Part shown: piece by piece, positions 36,595 to 46,462 of the stretch
Position numbering within the stretch: the first letter of the stretch is position 1
Layout of the letters: every line of letters begins with the position of its first letter
Source of the DNA: Gammaproteobacteria bacterium
Lineage (GTDB): Bacteria > Pseudomonadota > Gammaproteobacteria > JAKEHO01
DNA length: 51,915 bases
Reading direction: 5' to 3'
NCBI GenBank assembly: GCA_027296625.1
Contig: JAPUIX010000028.1
Span: 1-51,915, forward strand
Position numbers and translations under genes: made by a program
Notes under the pieces: model-generated
Database searches by the model: none
What the model saw: only the letters and a program-made list of their open reading frames with translations
Told to the model about the DNA's origin: nothing

Positions 36595-36628
36595 ATTTCA
36601 TCCTACCACGGCTTATATTGCAGTGCAA
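36595..36628 (-). promoter_or_regulatory. Putative phaE promoter with PhaR-type operator
   Basis: TTGCAGTGCAA (36618-36628) is a perfect 11-base inverted repeat with the TGC-N3-GCA core. Read on the minus strand, TTGCAC (36628-36623) could be a -35 element with a 17-base spacer to TAGGAT, placing the operator over the -35. The promoter match is modest; the operator is supported by similar elements before phaA and phaP. Confidence 0.5.
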
Positions 36629-36654
36629 CATAAGGTCCCGGCCCCCCGCCCTGC

Positions 36655-38595
36655 TCACGAGGTATTTGCCCGATTTTCAACGAGTTGCTCGACTACCGAC
36701 GGATCGGAGAGGGTGCTGGTATCACCCAGCTGGTCCAGTTCATTGGCCGCCACTCTGCGCAGGATCCGGCGCATGATTTTACCGGAACGTGTCTTGGGCA
36801 GGCCCGGCGCCCACTGGATGACATCGGGCGTTGCGATTGGGCCGATCTCCTTTCGCACGTGTTTGACCAGCTCGGAGCGCAAGGCAGCCGACGGCTCAAA
36901 TCCTGACATCAGCGTGACATAGGCATAGATCCCTTGCCCCTTGATGTCATGGGGATATCCGACGACGGCGGCTTCAGCCACCGCTTCATGAAGTACCAAA
37001 GCACTTTCAACCTCGGCTGTCCCCATGCGGTGACCCGCGACGTTGATGACATCATCGACACGCCCGGTTATCCAGTAATACCCATCTACATCGCGGCGGG
37101 CCCCATCCCCAGTGAAATAGTTACCCGGAAACATCTTAAAGTAGGTATCAATGAAGCGCTGGTGGTCGCCGTAGAGAGTCCGCATCTGACCAGGCCACGG
37201 CCTCGTAATGACCAACGTGCCTTCGGCAGGGCCCTCCAAAATATTACCGTCGCCGTCGACGATGGCCGGCACGACGCCGAAAAAGGGCCGTGCGACAGAG
37301 CCTGGTTTCAAAGGAGTAGCACCAGGCAGCGGCGTTATCAAAATACCACCCGTTTCCGTCTGCCACCACGTATCAACCACGGGAGAGCGTCCTTCACCAA
37401 CCACCTGGTGATACCACTCCCAGGCCTCCGGGTTGATTGGCTCGCCGACCGTACCAAGGATCCGGAGGCTTTTACGGCTCGTGCGCTCGACATATTCATC
37501 GCCCTGAGCCATCAAGGCACGGATCGCAGTCGGCGCAGTATAAAAGGTCTCGACCTTGTGCTTGTCCACCACCTCCCAGAAGCGGCTAGCGCTGGGATAG
37601 GTTGGTATACCCTCAAACATAAGTGTCGTAGCCCCGTTGCACAACGGTCCATACACGATATAGGAATGTCCCGTCACCCAGCCCACATCAGCAGTACACC
37701 AATAAATATCTGCATCGTGATAGTCGAAGATGTATTTGTGAGTTATCGCGGCAAAAAGAAGATAACCGCCCGTGGTGTGCAAAACGCCCTTCGGTTTCCC
37801 AGTCGAGCCCGAGGTGTAAAGAATAAACAGCGGGTCTTCAGCATTCATTTCTTCCGGTGGACAGTCTTTTGACACGCTTGCCATCTCATCGTGGTACCAA
37901 ACATCCCGGCCCGTTTTCCACTCGATTTCCCCACCACTTCGTTGCAGTACAACAACCGTGCGAACATTCGGGCATGATTCCAACGCCTTATCGGCATTCG
38001 ACTTCAATGGAACAATTCGGCCACCACGAATTCCTTCATCTGCAGTAATCACAGTACGACAATCTGAATCCAGAATGCGGTTCTTTAAAGACTCCGGTGA
38101 AAAACCGCCGAATACAACGGAATGAATTGCACCAATTCGGGCGCAGGCGAGCATGGCGATGGCTGCCTCTGGGACCATGGGCAGGTAGATACACACGGGA
38201 TCGCCCTTCTTAACTCCATGGGCCTTTAGCACGTTGGCGAACCGGCAAACCTGCTCATGCAGCTCTCGGTAGGTAAGCTTTTTATCGACAGCCGGATCAT
38301 CGCTTTCCCAGATGATAGCCACCTGATCGCCACGGATATCGAGATGCCGATCGAGACAATTGTATGATGCATTTAGCTTGGCACCTTCAAACCATCTGAT
38401 CTTACCCTTAGCAAAGTCCCAATCCTGAACCCGATCCCATCGCTCGAACCAGCTGACAAACTGCTCTGCCTGTTCCGCCCAAAACCCGTCCGTGTCGGTA
38501 ATGGAACGCTCATACATCGCTTCATATTGTTTGGCATTGATGTGTGCGCTTTTCGTGATTGACTCAGGCACCTCATAAACTTTGTTGGCCAACAT
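36655..38595 (-). CDS. acs: Acetyl-CoA synthetase
   Basis: Acs activates acetate to acetyl-CoA through acetyl-AMP. The 646-residue protein is full length with all ANL-superfamily motifs: the P-loop [43 protein letters not shown] with the hinge Asp, and the acetylation-controlled Lys606 in TRSGKIMRR. The ribosome site GGAGGGAG lies before ATG 38595. It is followed on the same strand by phaE and phaC, linking acetate uptake to polymer synthesis; the phaE promoter candidate suggests that phaEC can also be transcribed alone. Confidence 0.96.
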   Translation of the reverse strand: MLANKVYEVPESITKSAHINAKQYEAMYERSITDTDGFWAEQAEQFVSWFERWDRVQDWDFAKGKIRWFEGAKLNASYNCLDRHLDIRGDQVAIIWESDDPAVDKKLTYRELHEQVCRFANVLKAHGVKKGDPVCIYLPMVPEAAIAMLACARIGAIHSVVFGGFSPESLKNRILDSDCRTVITADEGIRGGRIVPLKSNADKALESCPNVRTVVVLQRSGGEIEWKTGRDVWYHDEMASVSKDCPPEEMNAEDPLFILYTSGSTGKPKGVLHTTGGYLLFAAITHKYIFDYHDADIYWCTADVGWVTGHSYIVYGPLCNGATTLMFEGIPTYPSASRFWEVVDKHKVETFYTAPTAIRALMAQGDEYVERTSRKSLRILGTVGEPINPEAWEWYHQVVGEGRSPVVDTWWQTETGGILITPLPGATPLKPGSVARPFFGVVPAIVDGDGNILEGPAEGTLVITRPWPGQMRTLYGDHQRFIDTYFKMFPGNYFTGDGARRDVDGYYWITGRVDDVINVAGHRMGTAEVESALVLHEAVAEAAVVGYPHDIKGQGIYAYVTLMSGFEPSAALRSELVKHVRKEIGPIATPDVIQWAPGLPKTRSGKIMRRILRRVAANELDQLGDTSTLSDPSVVEQLVENRANTS

Positions 38596-38750
38596 GATCT
38601 CCCTCCTCTAGAGCTCAATATTCTTCATCTAATGTGTGCTCAAGTTTGCTGATGAATATCCTGCCGCCGAACGATTGGAATTTAAGCATGAAGCCGCACA
38701 CATGAACAGTGACCCACCTTGGAAAGAGCTGGTGCGAGTTGGCTTTCCGG

Positions 38751-41700
38751 CTATTGAGCTCGCCACTCCCGCCAACCGCACAAGAGAGGAAAATAGAGAC
38801 CCAGACGAATCGGCTGCGGTTCGAACTGAGCCATCAGCTCAGCGTAGCGCTCGAGCTGATCACGGTAACGTTCCTGTTCCCGGTCTAGGAACTCATCAAG
38901 ATCTCTACCCTCATGGTGACCGGTCTTGTAATCGATGATCCAACGTACGCCATCCTCATCTACAAAGCTGCGGTCTAGGACGACATTGACCACCGCGCCA
39001 CGGTAGACGCCCGTCAACGCGTATTCACTACGCCCCTCATGGTGCCGGTTCAGTATCCAGCGACCACGGGAATCATTCAGCGTGTTAATGAGCGCTTGTC
39101 GCACACGCACTGATGCTTGGTCCAGCCCAGCTTCCGATACGCCCAACCTGGCGAGCATCGCTCTGGATTGCGGTTGCAGGGCGTTGAGGCGCACTTCATT
39201 CCACTGCTCAACCCCATCGGCTGCGATCCACTGTAGGATCTTATGGACGACGTTGCCGACATGGCGGAGGGTTTCATGTGCCCACCAAAACTCAACCGCT
39301 TCATGCCAAGCATTCACCTCGTGCGGCAGTGACCAGCCCCGATTCCAAGCAACCGGCGCAGGTGGCTCTGGCAACTTCCAGTTCAGTTTGAGCCGTTGAA
39401 GTTTAGGCCGCGTCACTTGAGGATTTACTGCCTCAGTCCCCTTCGTTTCATCGAACCCTTCGAATCCGGATGCACCCGGAGCGCTGGTCACATCGTGTGA
39501 GACAGCAGCCCAGAGCACTGCCAGTAAAGAGCCCTTTGCAGGCTTTAATCCGTTCTCCGCCCTGATTGTGCAATGCCCTAACAGATACAGGCGCTTCTTG
39601 GCGCGCGTTGCGGCCACATAGAGCAGCCGGCCCGCCTCCCAGCGCGCCTTCTCGTTATCCAACGATCGCAGATATTGATAGATAGGGTCTTCCGCTGCGC
39701 CGCTCTCCTTGATCGGCGCAAGGAGCAGGTCCTCTTCAGCTGAGGTGCGGGGACGTTCCATCGAGTTCAGCAGACGAGCCTCTTCTGCAGGAGGAACGTT
39801 ACCAAGCCCCGGCACAATGACCGTATCAAACTCAAGTCCCTTTGCCTTGTGGATGGTCATGATCTGCAGGCGTTCATCCGCCGCCACGTCGGGCGCCGCA
39901 TAGAGCGCTCCTGCTTCCGCTTCCAAGGTATCAAGGTCCGAGAGGTTGCCGCCGTCGTCCAGTTCGTCTAACAGCAAAAAGTAGGCGCGAGCATTTGCCA
40001 GATCGGTTTCACTGTCAACACAGGCAGGCCCCCCCAGTGCTAACCATGTTCCTTCCACGAAGCGGCTGAGTGAGCGTCGATGCCGCTCCCTCATGCTTGA
40101 ACTTAAGACCTTTCGCGCGCGCAATAAGCGTCGCTGGCCGTCTCGGCTTAAGCGCACCGTCCGGGACTCATCCTGAATGAGTTCCCATAGGACGCGCTCG
40201 TGTTCGTCGCCAGCCAGCGCGAAGAGATCCGCCAGCGTCAAACCGCACCAGGGGGCTCGCAGGATAGAGAGCCAGGCAGTGCGATCAGCGACATGAACTA
40301 AGGCCCGGGTAAGGGCCAACAGATCCTGGACGACGGGTCGATCTGAAAGTGGTTCGATCTCGATCGCACGAAATCGAAGGCCCCCCTCTCTCAGGCGGGG
40401 CACAATCGCCGCAAGATGAGAGCGGCTTCGTACAAGGATCGCCACAGAACCCTGCATATCCTTCCGTCGCGCCGCTTCGACGAGTGCCACGACCCGATCG
40501 GCCTCCACTTGCAGGTCCTTCCCTGGCACGGGATAGACGTCAACAGCCGTGCCGCCCATATCCGGCTTCACGGCATCGGACCTTGAATAGGGCACGGCCC
40601 CAGTGGCAATCGACTCTGAGGCCGGCAGAATCTTCGCAAAGACCGCATTGACCCAGTCGACAATCCCTCCCTGCGAGCGGAAATTTACGCTTAAGCTAAG
40701 CGGTCGAAGCGGCACAGTCCCTAGGTAGCCGAGGCGCTGCGTACGCAGAAAAAGACCGACTTCCGCCTGGCGGAATCGATAGATTGACTGCATGGGATCG
40801 CCGACCAAAAACAGGGTGCGCCCATCGCCCTGCTCCCAACCCGCCGTGAGTCGGGTTAATAACTCAAATTGAGTAACCGAGGTGTCCTGAAACTCGTCGA
40901 CCAGTAAATGGCGAATGCGATAATCAAGTGCCAGTGCCAAATCGGTCGGCGCGTCGGCCGCACCCAGTGCCGTGATCGCGGCCTCGGCCACCTCAACAAA
41001 ATCCACCTGATTTCGCATTGCGAATACCAGGCGCAACTGCCCAACCGCCATCGGCAGCAACTCGAACAGCGCCTCCATCACTTCCCACTGTGCGTCGGCG
41101 TAGCCCGTGAGCGGAAGTAACTGCGAGCCTTGAAGCGCATGCCGAAAGGCCTCCGAGTCCCGAAGCCTCTTCACCAAGGAATGGAAGCGGTCCTTCATCC
41201 GTTCACGTGCTTCCCTAGCAGCGGGATCGCTAACATCGCTCGGTGCAGGAAAACCGATTTCACTGTTTGCACTCTTTCGCCAGGCGCCCTCTTTAGTCAA
41301 AAACAACCGGCCCAGGCCTCGCCAAGCGTCGAGGGCACCGATACCTGCGTCCGGAAAGCGCTCCCGCGCAAACCACACTCGTATTGGTGAATCGCGCCCT
41401 TCCCGCTCGAGGTGTGCTGCCGCATAGCCGGCAAGCGCCAGAATCTCAGCGGCGCATTCCTCGGGTACGCTATCACGAAGCGCCTGTAAGGCATCGCAGA
41501 CTGCATTTTGCAGCGCTCTCTCAAGAGTGCCCCGCTCAATGCGGGGATTATCCCGATCCGCGACATGGCGCAACCACTGATCGCGCCGGGCCAGCATCCG
41601 CACCAACAGGTCCTCAACCTTTTGAAGATCATTATCCTGATGCATCAGCAAGCATTCGATGGCGCCCGACCAAATCTGGTCATTTTCAAGCTCAGCCACT

Positions 41701-42182
41701 GTGTTGCGCGCGGCTTGACGATAGAGTTCCTCTGGACCTTCAATCACGGCCGGTTGCACACCAAAGCGTGACAGCACTGGCATCTGTCGGGTCAACGAAG
41801 CACACAGGGAGTCAATCGTCTGAATGCGAAGCCGACCGGGGTTGTCCTCGATGTGCCAATTTCGTTGACTCTCCCATTGCAGCACCGTGCGCGCCAAGTC
41901 CCAAGTCATGCGCTCGTATCCCGCTGGCGGTGCTGGCTTAGCACGTGCGAATCGCAGTGCGGAAACAATCCGGTCTCGCATCTCCGCGACCGCCTTGCGC
42001 GTAAAGGTGATGGCGATGATCTCTTCGGGATTTTCGACCCGTGCGAGCAGTGTCAGGTAGCGCTGGACGAGCAGCTCAGTCTTACCTGAGCCGGCCGGCG
42101 CGCGAACGATAAAAGAGTCAGCCGGATTGAGCGCCCATTTGCGCACCTGTTCATCGGCGACCTGCACCGTATCAGCCGCCAC
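38751..42182 (-). CDS. addA: AddA-type UvrD/RecB helicase-nuclease
   Basis: The 1143-residue protein is one subunit of a RecBCD-equivalent that processes DNA double-strand ends for recombination. It has Walker A APAGSGKTEL (residues 28-37), motif Ia AITFTRKAVAEMRDRI, Walker B VDEFQDTSVTQ, QSIYRFRQAEVG, helicase motif V TIHKAKGLEFDTVIVPGLG and motif VI LYVAATRAKKRLYL. A C-terminal RecB-like nuclease is indicated by VRWIIDYKTGHHEGRD (about 1078-1093). The start overlaps the AddB-like gene end by 11 bases, so the two are coupled. It belongs to the AddA-like group with partner TIGR03623, from memory. Confidence 0.92.
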   Translation of the reverse strand: MAADTVQVADEQVRKWALNPADSFIVRAPAGSGKTELLVQRYLTLLARVENPEEIIAITFTRKAVAEMRDRIVSALRFARAKPAPPAGYERMTWDLARTVLQWESQRNWHIEDNPGRLRIQTIDSLCASLTRQMPVLSRFGVQPAVIEGPEELYRQAARNTVAELENDQIWSGAIECLLMHQDNDLQKVEDLLVRMLARRDQWLRHVADRDNPRIERGTLERALQNAVCDALQALRDSVPEECAAEILALAGYAAAHLEREGRDSPIRVWFARERFPDAGIGALDAWRGLGRLFLTKEGAWRKSANSEIGFPAPSDVSDPAAREARERMKDRFHSLVKRLRDSEAFRHALQGSQLLPLTGYADAQWEVMEALFELLPMAVGQLRLVFAMRNQVDFVEVAEAAITALGAADAPTDLALALDYRIRHLLVDEFQDTSVTQFELLTRLTAGWEQGDGRTLFLVGDPMQSIYRFRQAEVGLFLRTQRLGYLGTVPLRPLSLSVNFRSQGGIVDWVNAVFAKILPASESIATGAVPYSRSDAVKPDMGGTAVDVYPVPGKDLQVEADRVVALVEAARRKDMQGSVAILVRSRSHLAAIVPRLREGGLRFRAIEIEPLSDRPVVQDLLALTRALVHVADRTAWLSILRAPWCGLTLADLFALAGDEHERVLWELIQDESRTVRLSRDGQRRLLRARKVLSSSMRERHRRSLSRFVEGTWLALGGPACVDSETDLANARAYFLLLDELDDGGNLSDLDTLEAEAGALYAAPDVAADERLQIMTIHKAKGLEFDTVIVPGLGNVPPAEEARLLNSMERPRTSAEEDLLLAPIKESGAAEDPIYQYLRSLDNEKARWEAGRLLYVAATRAKKRLYLLGHCTIRAENGLKPAKGSLLAVLWAAVSHDVTSAPGASGFEGFDETKGTEAVNPQVTRPKLQRLKLNWKLPEPPAPVAWNRGWSLPHEVNAWHEAVEFWWAHETLRHVGNVVHKILQWIAADGVEQWNEVRLNALQPQSRAMLARLGVSEAGLDQASVRVRQALINTLNDSRGRWILNRHHEGRSEYALTGVYRGAVVNVVLDRSFVDEDGVRWIIDYKTGHHEGRDLDEFLDREQERYRDQLERYAELMAQFEPQPIRLGLYFPLLCGWREWRAQ

Positions 42183-44895
42183 CGACCGCCTCCCTTACTT
42201 TTACGTTGCGCTGCTCGCGTAACTCGTTGACCCGACAAAACGTCCCCAGCCAGCAATGGCGGCACGTGGCCGGGTAGGCCCTGGGGTCAACCTGCGCGTC
42301 GCCGCTTTGAAAGGCCTCACCGAGTCTTTCCAATACGTCCCGCCACGCCTCGAACAGCGCCTCCCATGAAGTATATTTTTGGGAGTATCGGGTCTGTGAG
42401 AATGACTGAACGCCCGGAACGATGTCGGCTTCCCGGGAGAAACCCACAAAACGCATCTCGCCGGTACTTAGCTTGGCAAACAGAACAGCCGAAATATCTT
42501 CCCCCGCCTCGGTGGCATAGAGCGGAAGTTGTGGGTCCGCAGGCCGCTCACCAACCCAATCATCGGGGCTCGCTTTACCTGTCTTATAGTCGATCACAAT
42601 CGTGCGTCCATCGGATAAGCGATCGATGCGATCGACCTGTGTCCTGATCTCAAGGCCTCCCATTGAAATTCTGTGTTGGAGTTCACGCTCGACTACCGTA
42701 AAGGGCACGCGCTCACGCTCGACGCACAACCATTTACGACTCAATCTCGCCAGCCGCCGTATTTCCAGCGCCGCAAAGCGATCGGTGATGACGTGGGGGT
42801 ATTCCGCCTGAAAGGCTGCAACGGCCCTCGCTGCTGCATGAGTAACCAACCGCTCGAGCGTCCGGCCGGAAGTCTTAGCCAACTGGTCCTGACTCTTGAG
42901 CTCTGCCCAGAGGTACTCCAATGCGCGGTGGACAAGCTTCCCCCGCGTGGCCGCGTCCAAACCCACTTGGCTGGTAGGAAGTGCATTCGCCCTCAGCCGA
43001 TGTACGGCAAAGGCACGAAATGGACAGGCGGCTTGGTCTTTGAAGAGGCTCGCGCCGCCACTTACGCGCTCGCCTTTGGGCACGGGCGGCGCCTTGAAAT
43101 CCTCGAGCGATTCAAGCCAACGGGATCCGTAGATGCGCGCGCAATAGTTCGGTGCGCCTGCGCTGGAGTGTGGCGGTTTGTCGAGCTCACTAACATGCCC
43201 GATCAATGCGCTTGCGCGCAATGGACGCTCACCGTCGCTTTGCGGGTAACTCAAGATCACGCGCTCAGCAGACGTTATCAGCCGGCTTATCAGATTCTGT
43301 GCGTACTCGGCCTCCCGCTCCGGTGTCGCGTGCGGCAGACCGTGCTGGCGCTGAAGATCTATGGGAATGAAGGGGCTCGGCCGCCCCATGGTTGAAAAGG
43401 TATCGTCGCTCAGGCCCATGACCCACAAGTGATCAAAGGACAGCCCCGCAGCCTCCAACGTGCCCAGTACCTGCACCGGGACATCAGGACTCTTTGGCTG
43501 AAATACTTGCCCGGAAACCAAGCCTCTGAAGCGTGTATAGGCTTCGACAAGATCAAACGAAGGGACTACAGCATCCAGCGTGGCAAAGTCTTCGAGTAGC
43601 TCACGCCATGCCGCGACCGTTTGGTACTCATGACTGTTCAAGGGGCGCTGACCTGGCCAACCGAGAGCCTTCAGAAGGCGAGTAAAAGACGCCGACCAAA
43701 TGCTTGGTGCCTGGCGGGTTAGCAAGGTGCCCAACGCATCGCGCCAGTGGGTGAGACGTTCGGCGAGTACCGGACAGGCAAAAGGTTGCAGCTTGCCGGC
43801 CGTATCGAGGGCGCCGACAAAGCGGCCGAGAACGTCGATCGGGACCCGCAATCCACCCAGCTTTCTCAAACGCTCATCGAGGAGCGCCCGCCTAGCCACC
43901 TCTTCTTCCGCGCCCGCCAGATGGGGCGAGCGCAACAACACACTCAGTTTCTCAAGAGGCAGGGAACCCCGGACCAGCTCCAGGATCAGCAGCGCCGTAT
44001 GGATAATGGGATATCGTGAGAGTGGGAGACCCAGTGTGATGTTATAGGGTCGATCGAAAACGGGAGTTCTTGGGAGCACTGTCTCCGGTAACAGAATATC
44101 ATCGAAAATCGCTTCAATGCGAGGGCGCAAGGCGGCAAGGTTTGGGACGACAACTCCGATGCGGGTCATCTTCCCCTGCTCAAATAGAGCGCGCGCCCAA
44201 AGTGCGGCTGCATTGATCTCTGCGGTAACGTCCGCCAGTCCCGTCCGCACAGCACGCCCTGCAGACTGAGCTGACTCGACCTCGCAAACTTCTGTGCCGC
44301 AGCGTTTCAGCGCATCGAGCAGCTCAAGCTGCTGGGGCGTGAACTCATCGAAACCCGTAAGCAACACGTGCGTTGCTATGAGATTCTTTTCTTGGGTTAA
44401 GCGCTCGGCGAGAATAGGCGAGAGCTGTGCGGTATCCAGCCAACCGTGAACAGCACACCGGTCCACATAAAGGCGCGCCCATCGAGTAAAGGCGCGCGTA
44501 TCCTCATTCATCAAGGAGTCAGGGAAAGGCCATTGTATTTGCCATTCATTCAAGAGCTTCCAAGCTTCGCGCGCAGCCTTGGCTGTGGCTGGAACCTGCA
44601 AAAGCAACTCGGCTTCAGAGGATTCGCTAATGATCCTTTCCCAGAGCGCTTGCTCCTGAAATGAATTCAGCAGCGTCTGGACCCGAGAAGCATCCTGTTC
44701 CCCGGCCGGCAGAATCTGGGACCAGCATCGCACAAGCCACGTCGACCAAGGAAGAATGTCCGGCGTCTCCCACACGACGTGCCCCCTGGCGAGCATCGCG
44801 GTAATAAAGCGGGAGTGAAAATGACGCGCCAAGCGCCGATTCACGGTGACCAGAGTCGCGCCATCTTCCAATGCATGCATCAGCTCCGATCGCAT
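42172..44895 (-). CDS. addB: AddB-like PD-(D/E)XK nuclease, TIGR03623-type DNA repair protein
   Basis: From ATG 44895 the protein is 907 residues, the AddB-like partner of the downstream AddA. It has an inactive helicase-like N-terminal half (ATLVTVNRRLARHFHSRFI, DEFTPQQLELLDALKRCG) and a C-terminal RecB-type nuclease (TIVIDYKTGKASPDDW). Cysteines placed as in AddB iron-sulfur clusters are present: ACPFRAFA before the nuclease and TCRHCWLGTFC after it. No intact Walker A is seen. ATG 44895 (MRSELMHALEDG) is preferred; the frame extends to 45033 but reads through the hairpin region, so a longer start is unlikely. Confidence 0.9.
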   Translation of the reverse strand: MRSELMHALEDGATLVTVNRRLARHFHSRFITAMLARGHVVWETPDILPWSTWLVRCWSQILPAGEQDASRVQTLLNSFQEQALWERIISESSEAELLLQVPATAKAAREAWKLLNEWQIQWPFPDSLMNEDTRAFTRWARLYVDRCAVHGWLDTAQLSPILAERLTQEKNLIATHVLLTGFDEFTPQQLELLDALKRCGTEVCEVESAQSAGRAVRTGLADVTAEINAAALWARALFEQGKMTRIGVVVPNLAALRPRIEAIFDDILLPETVLPRTPVFDRPYNITLGLPLSRYPIIHTALLILELVRGSLPLEKLSVLLRSPHLAGAEEEVARRALLDERLRKLGGLRVPIDVLGRFVGALDTAGKLQPFACPVLAERLTHWRDALGTLLTRQAPSIWSASFTRLLKALGWPGQRPLNSHEYQTVAAWRELLEDFATLDAVVPSFDLVEAYTRFRGLVSGQVFQPKSPDVPVQVLGTLEAAGLSFDHLWVMGLSDDTFSTMGRPSPFIPIDLQRQHGLPHATPEREAEYAQNLISRLITSAERVILSYPQSDGERPLRASALIGHVSELDKPPHSSAGAPNYCARIYGSRWLESLEDFKAPPVPKGERVSGGASLFKDQAACPFRAFAVHRLRANALPTSQVGLDAATRGKLVHRALEYLWAELKSQDQLAKTSGRTLERLVTHAAARAVAAFQAEYPHVITDRFAALEIRRLARLSRKWLCVERERVPFTVVERELQHRISMGGLEIRTQVDRIDRLSDGRTIVIDYKTGKASPDDWVGERPADPQLPLYATEAGEDISAVLFAKLSTGEMRFVGFSREADIVPGVQSFSQTRYSQKYTSWEALFEAWRDVLERLGEAFQSGDAQVDPRAYPATCRHCWLGTFCRVNELREQRNVKVREAVGGG

Positions 44896-45000
44896 GCGAC
44901 GATTATCCCTCATCGGCGACGCTGCTGTAATACGACTGAGGACTGAGGACTGATCCCAGCGACCCGTATTACGGTCACCAAAGGACCTCCCAAACGCAAG

Positions 45001-45061
45001 GCGTCGTGCTACGACGCGTAGACGGGCCCGCAACCGGTCCCGTCTACGGGACCGGTTGCGG
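45001..45061 (-). terminator. Strong hairpin cluster between the small heat-shock gene and addB
   Basis: CCGCAACCGGTCCCG (45028-45042) pairs perfectly with its complement (45047-45061) around TCTA, a 15-bp stem starting six bases after the heat-shock gene stop. A second hairpin GCGTCGT-GCT-ACGACGC lies at 45001-45017. TAGACGGG (45019-45026) can instead pair with CCCGTCTA (45039-45046), which would disrupt the long stem. No T run follows on the minus strand, so it may act with Rho or as an RNA-stability or switch element. Confidence 0.6.
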
Positions 45062-45066
45062 CTATT

Positions 45067-45513
45067 TTAGTGACTTACTGTAATCCGACGCGGTTGTGAT
45101 TCCTCCCGCTTCGGGATCACGACTTCCAAGACGCCATCCTTACCCTTCGCACTGATCTTCTCGGCATCGGCGCTCTCTGGCAAGGTGAAGCGACGATGGA
45201 ACATGCCATGGGCACGTTCAACGCGAGTGTAACCCTTCTCCTCATCCCGCGTTTCCTTGACGCGCTCCCCCTTGATGGTCAGCACACCATCTTTTGTCGT
45301 AACGTCGATCTCACGGGGGTCGACCCCCGGGATGTCCGCCACTACGACATATTGGGTTTCTTCTTCCTTGATATCCACAGCCGGGCTCCAGCTGCTGGTA
45401 ATTACGTTTCCGTTATCTTCCGGATACTTACCAAAGAGTCCCTCGAACAGTTTATCAAAGTCGCTGCTGGCATCATTCCACAGTGTCCAGGGCCGTTTAA
45501 CTAACAGATTCAT
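45067..45513 (-). CDS. hsp20: Small heat-shock protein, Hsp20/alpha-crystallin family
   Basis: Small heat-shock proteins hold unfolding proteins in a refoldable state. The 148-residue protein has an N-terminal arm (MNLLVKRPWTLWNDASSDFD), an alpha-crystallin domain (about 45-135, SPAVDIKEEETQYVVVADIP, VDPREIDVTTKDGVLTIKGE) and a C-terminal extension. The I-x-I/V-like element expected there is only loosely matched (RRITVSH). ATG 45513 has a perfect AGGAGG ribosome site; the frame open to 45549 has none. A near-consensus sigma-32 promoter lies just upstream, so heat-shock control is likely. Confidence 0.94.
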   Translation of the reverse strand: MNLLVKRPWTLWNDASSDFDKLFEGLFGKYPEDNGNVITSSWSPAVDIKEEETQYVVVADIPGVDPREIDVTTKDGVLTIKGERVKETRDEEKGYTRVERAHGMFHRRFTLPESADAEKISAKGKDGVLEVVIPKREESQPRRITVSH

Positions 45514-45561
45514 GGAAACTTTCCTCCTATCCAAGTTAAATTGAACCACTTTGTTTCCAAA

Positions 45562-45588
45562 ATGGGGCCACTGTTCGCCATTTTCAAG
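45562..45588 (-). promoter_or_regulatory. Sigma-32 (heat-shock) promoter of the hsp20 gene
   Basis: On the minus strand CTTGAA (45588-45583) is followed after 15 bases by CCCCAT (45567-45562) and then TTT. This matches the RpoH consensus CTTGAA-N13-17-CCCCAT at all listed positions. The predicted transcription start is about 40 bases before the hsp20 ATG. Confidence 0.9.
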
Positions 45589-45748
45589 TGCAAATTCGTG
45601 ATCACCTCACCGAGAGCAGGCCACGGGGCACATATCGTACGTCCATCTTCCGGTCCAGATTTGTGCACATGTTGACAAGATTAACCTGTTGAATTCCAAA
45701 GATTCCGCTACACTGAAATAGGCAGTATTGAACGACTAGGCACTAACG

Positions 45749-46462
45749 ATGCAACATTTGGATTTCGCTGTAACTGACCTCAGCCGACTTGGAGATCGGG
45801 ATCTCAAGTTCATCATCGAGAACTTCCCTGAACCAGGACGAAGTTATGAGGAGGTTGCCCGGGTGATGCACGAGCTTCCCACAACGTTTGAATCGCTCCT
45901 AAACAGCGAGTTTCTTTATCAGAAGGTCTGTGATAAAAGCGTGGTTCTTTTGGATATCTCACCATTCCTGTTATTTAATGTATTGTTGCGCCATACTTTG
46001 TCCGGCCATCGCACATCAAACGACAGAAAAATCGTTAATTACATTGCCAACCTACTGAGCATTTTTGTCCATGCAGACCGGGTCCATCGCATACGACCAC
46101 ACGACGAAGCCACGTATGAATACCTCGTTGATATGATCCAGGAGGCGCGATTATCGGAGTCACGGCGGCAGTTCTTGATCTATTCACATATCGGTAATTA
46201 TTCGCTGTTCATCTCAGGACTCTTTCCGGAATGGATTGAATACCGGCACCGTTATAAGAAGCGACCGATCAATTCGAAATACTATATCGATTTTGGTCGT
46301 ACCTACTACGGGCTTGCCGCCAAACACCCAATGGCACGCCAGTTCCACTTGGACGATGTTTTCTTGCGTCTTGCAATGATGTTCGAATCATACAAAGCGA
46401 CGCTAAACGATATTGCCAGGAACTACCTGTTTGCCCCGAAAGAGTCCTTGGTTCAAGCCTGA
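45749..46462 (+). CDS. Conserved-looking protein of unknown function
   Basis: I do not recognise this 237-residue protein. It has no signal peptide or clear membrane segment. It is rich in aromatic and basic residues and appears alpha-helical (FESLLNSEFLYQKVCDKSVV, YIANLLSIFVHADRVHRI, FLIYSHIGNYSLFISGLFPE). Such composition suggests a folded cytoplasmic protein. It is divergent from the heat-shock gene with 235 bases between and is followed by egtD after 233 bases. Start ATG 45749 is the first possible; TTGACA at 45672 could be a -35 element, but no matching -10 is convincing. Confidence 0.7.
   Translation: MQHLDFAVTDLSRLGDRDLKFIIENFPEPGRSYEEVARVMHELPTTFESLLNSEFLYQKVCDKSVVLLDISPFLLFNVLLRHTLSGHRTSNDRKIVNYIANLLSIFVHADRVHRIRPHDEATYEYLVDMIQEARLSESRRQFLIYSHIGNYSLFISGLFPEWIEYRHRYKKRPINSKYYIDFGRTYYGLAAKHPMARQFHLDDVFLRLAMMFESYKATLNDIARNYLFAPKESLVQA

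Noticed and set aside
36934-37872. 312-codon ORF on the plus strand opposite acs
   Set aside because: It is long, but lies wholly antisense to the well-matched acetyl-CoA synthetase gene and has no recognisable domain; GC-rich coding DNA often gives such antisense frames.
42673-43395. 240-codon plus-strand ORF opposite addB
   Set aside because: It is antisense to the conserved nuclease gene, Arg/Cys-rich without domain structure, and best explained as a shadow frame.
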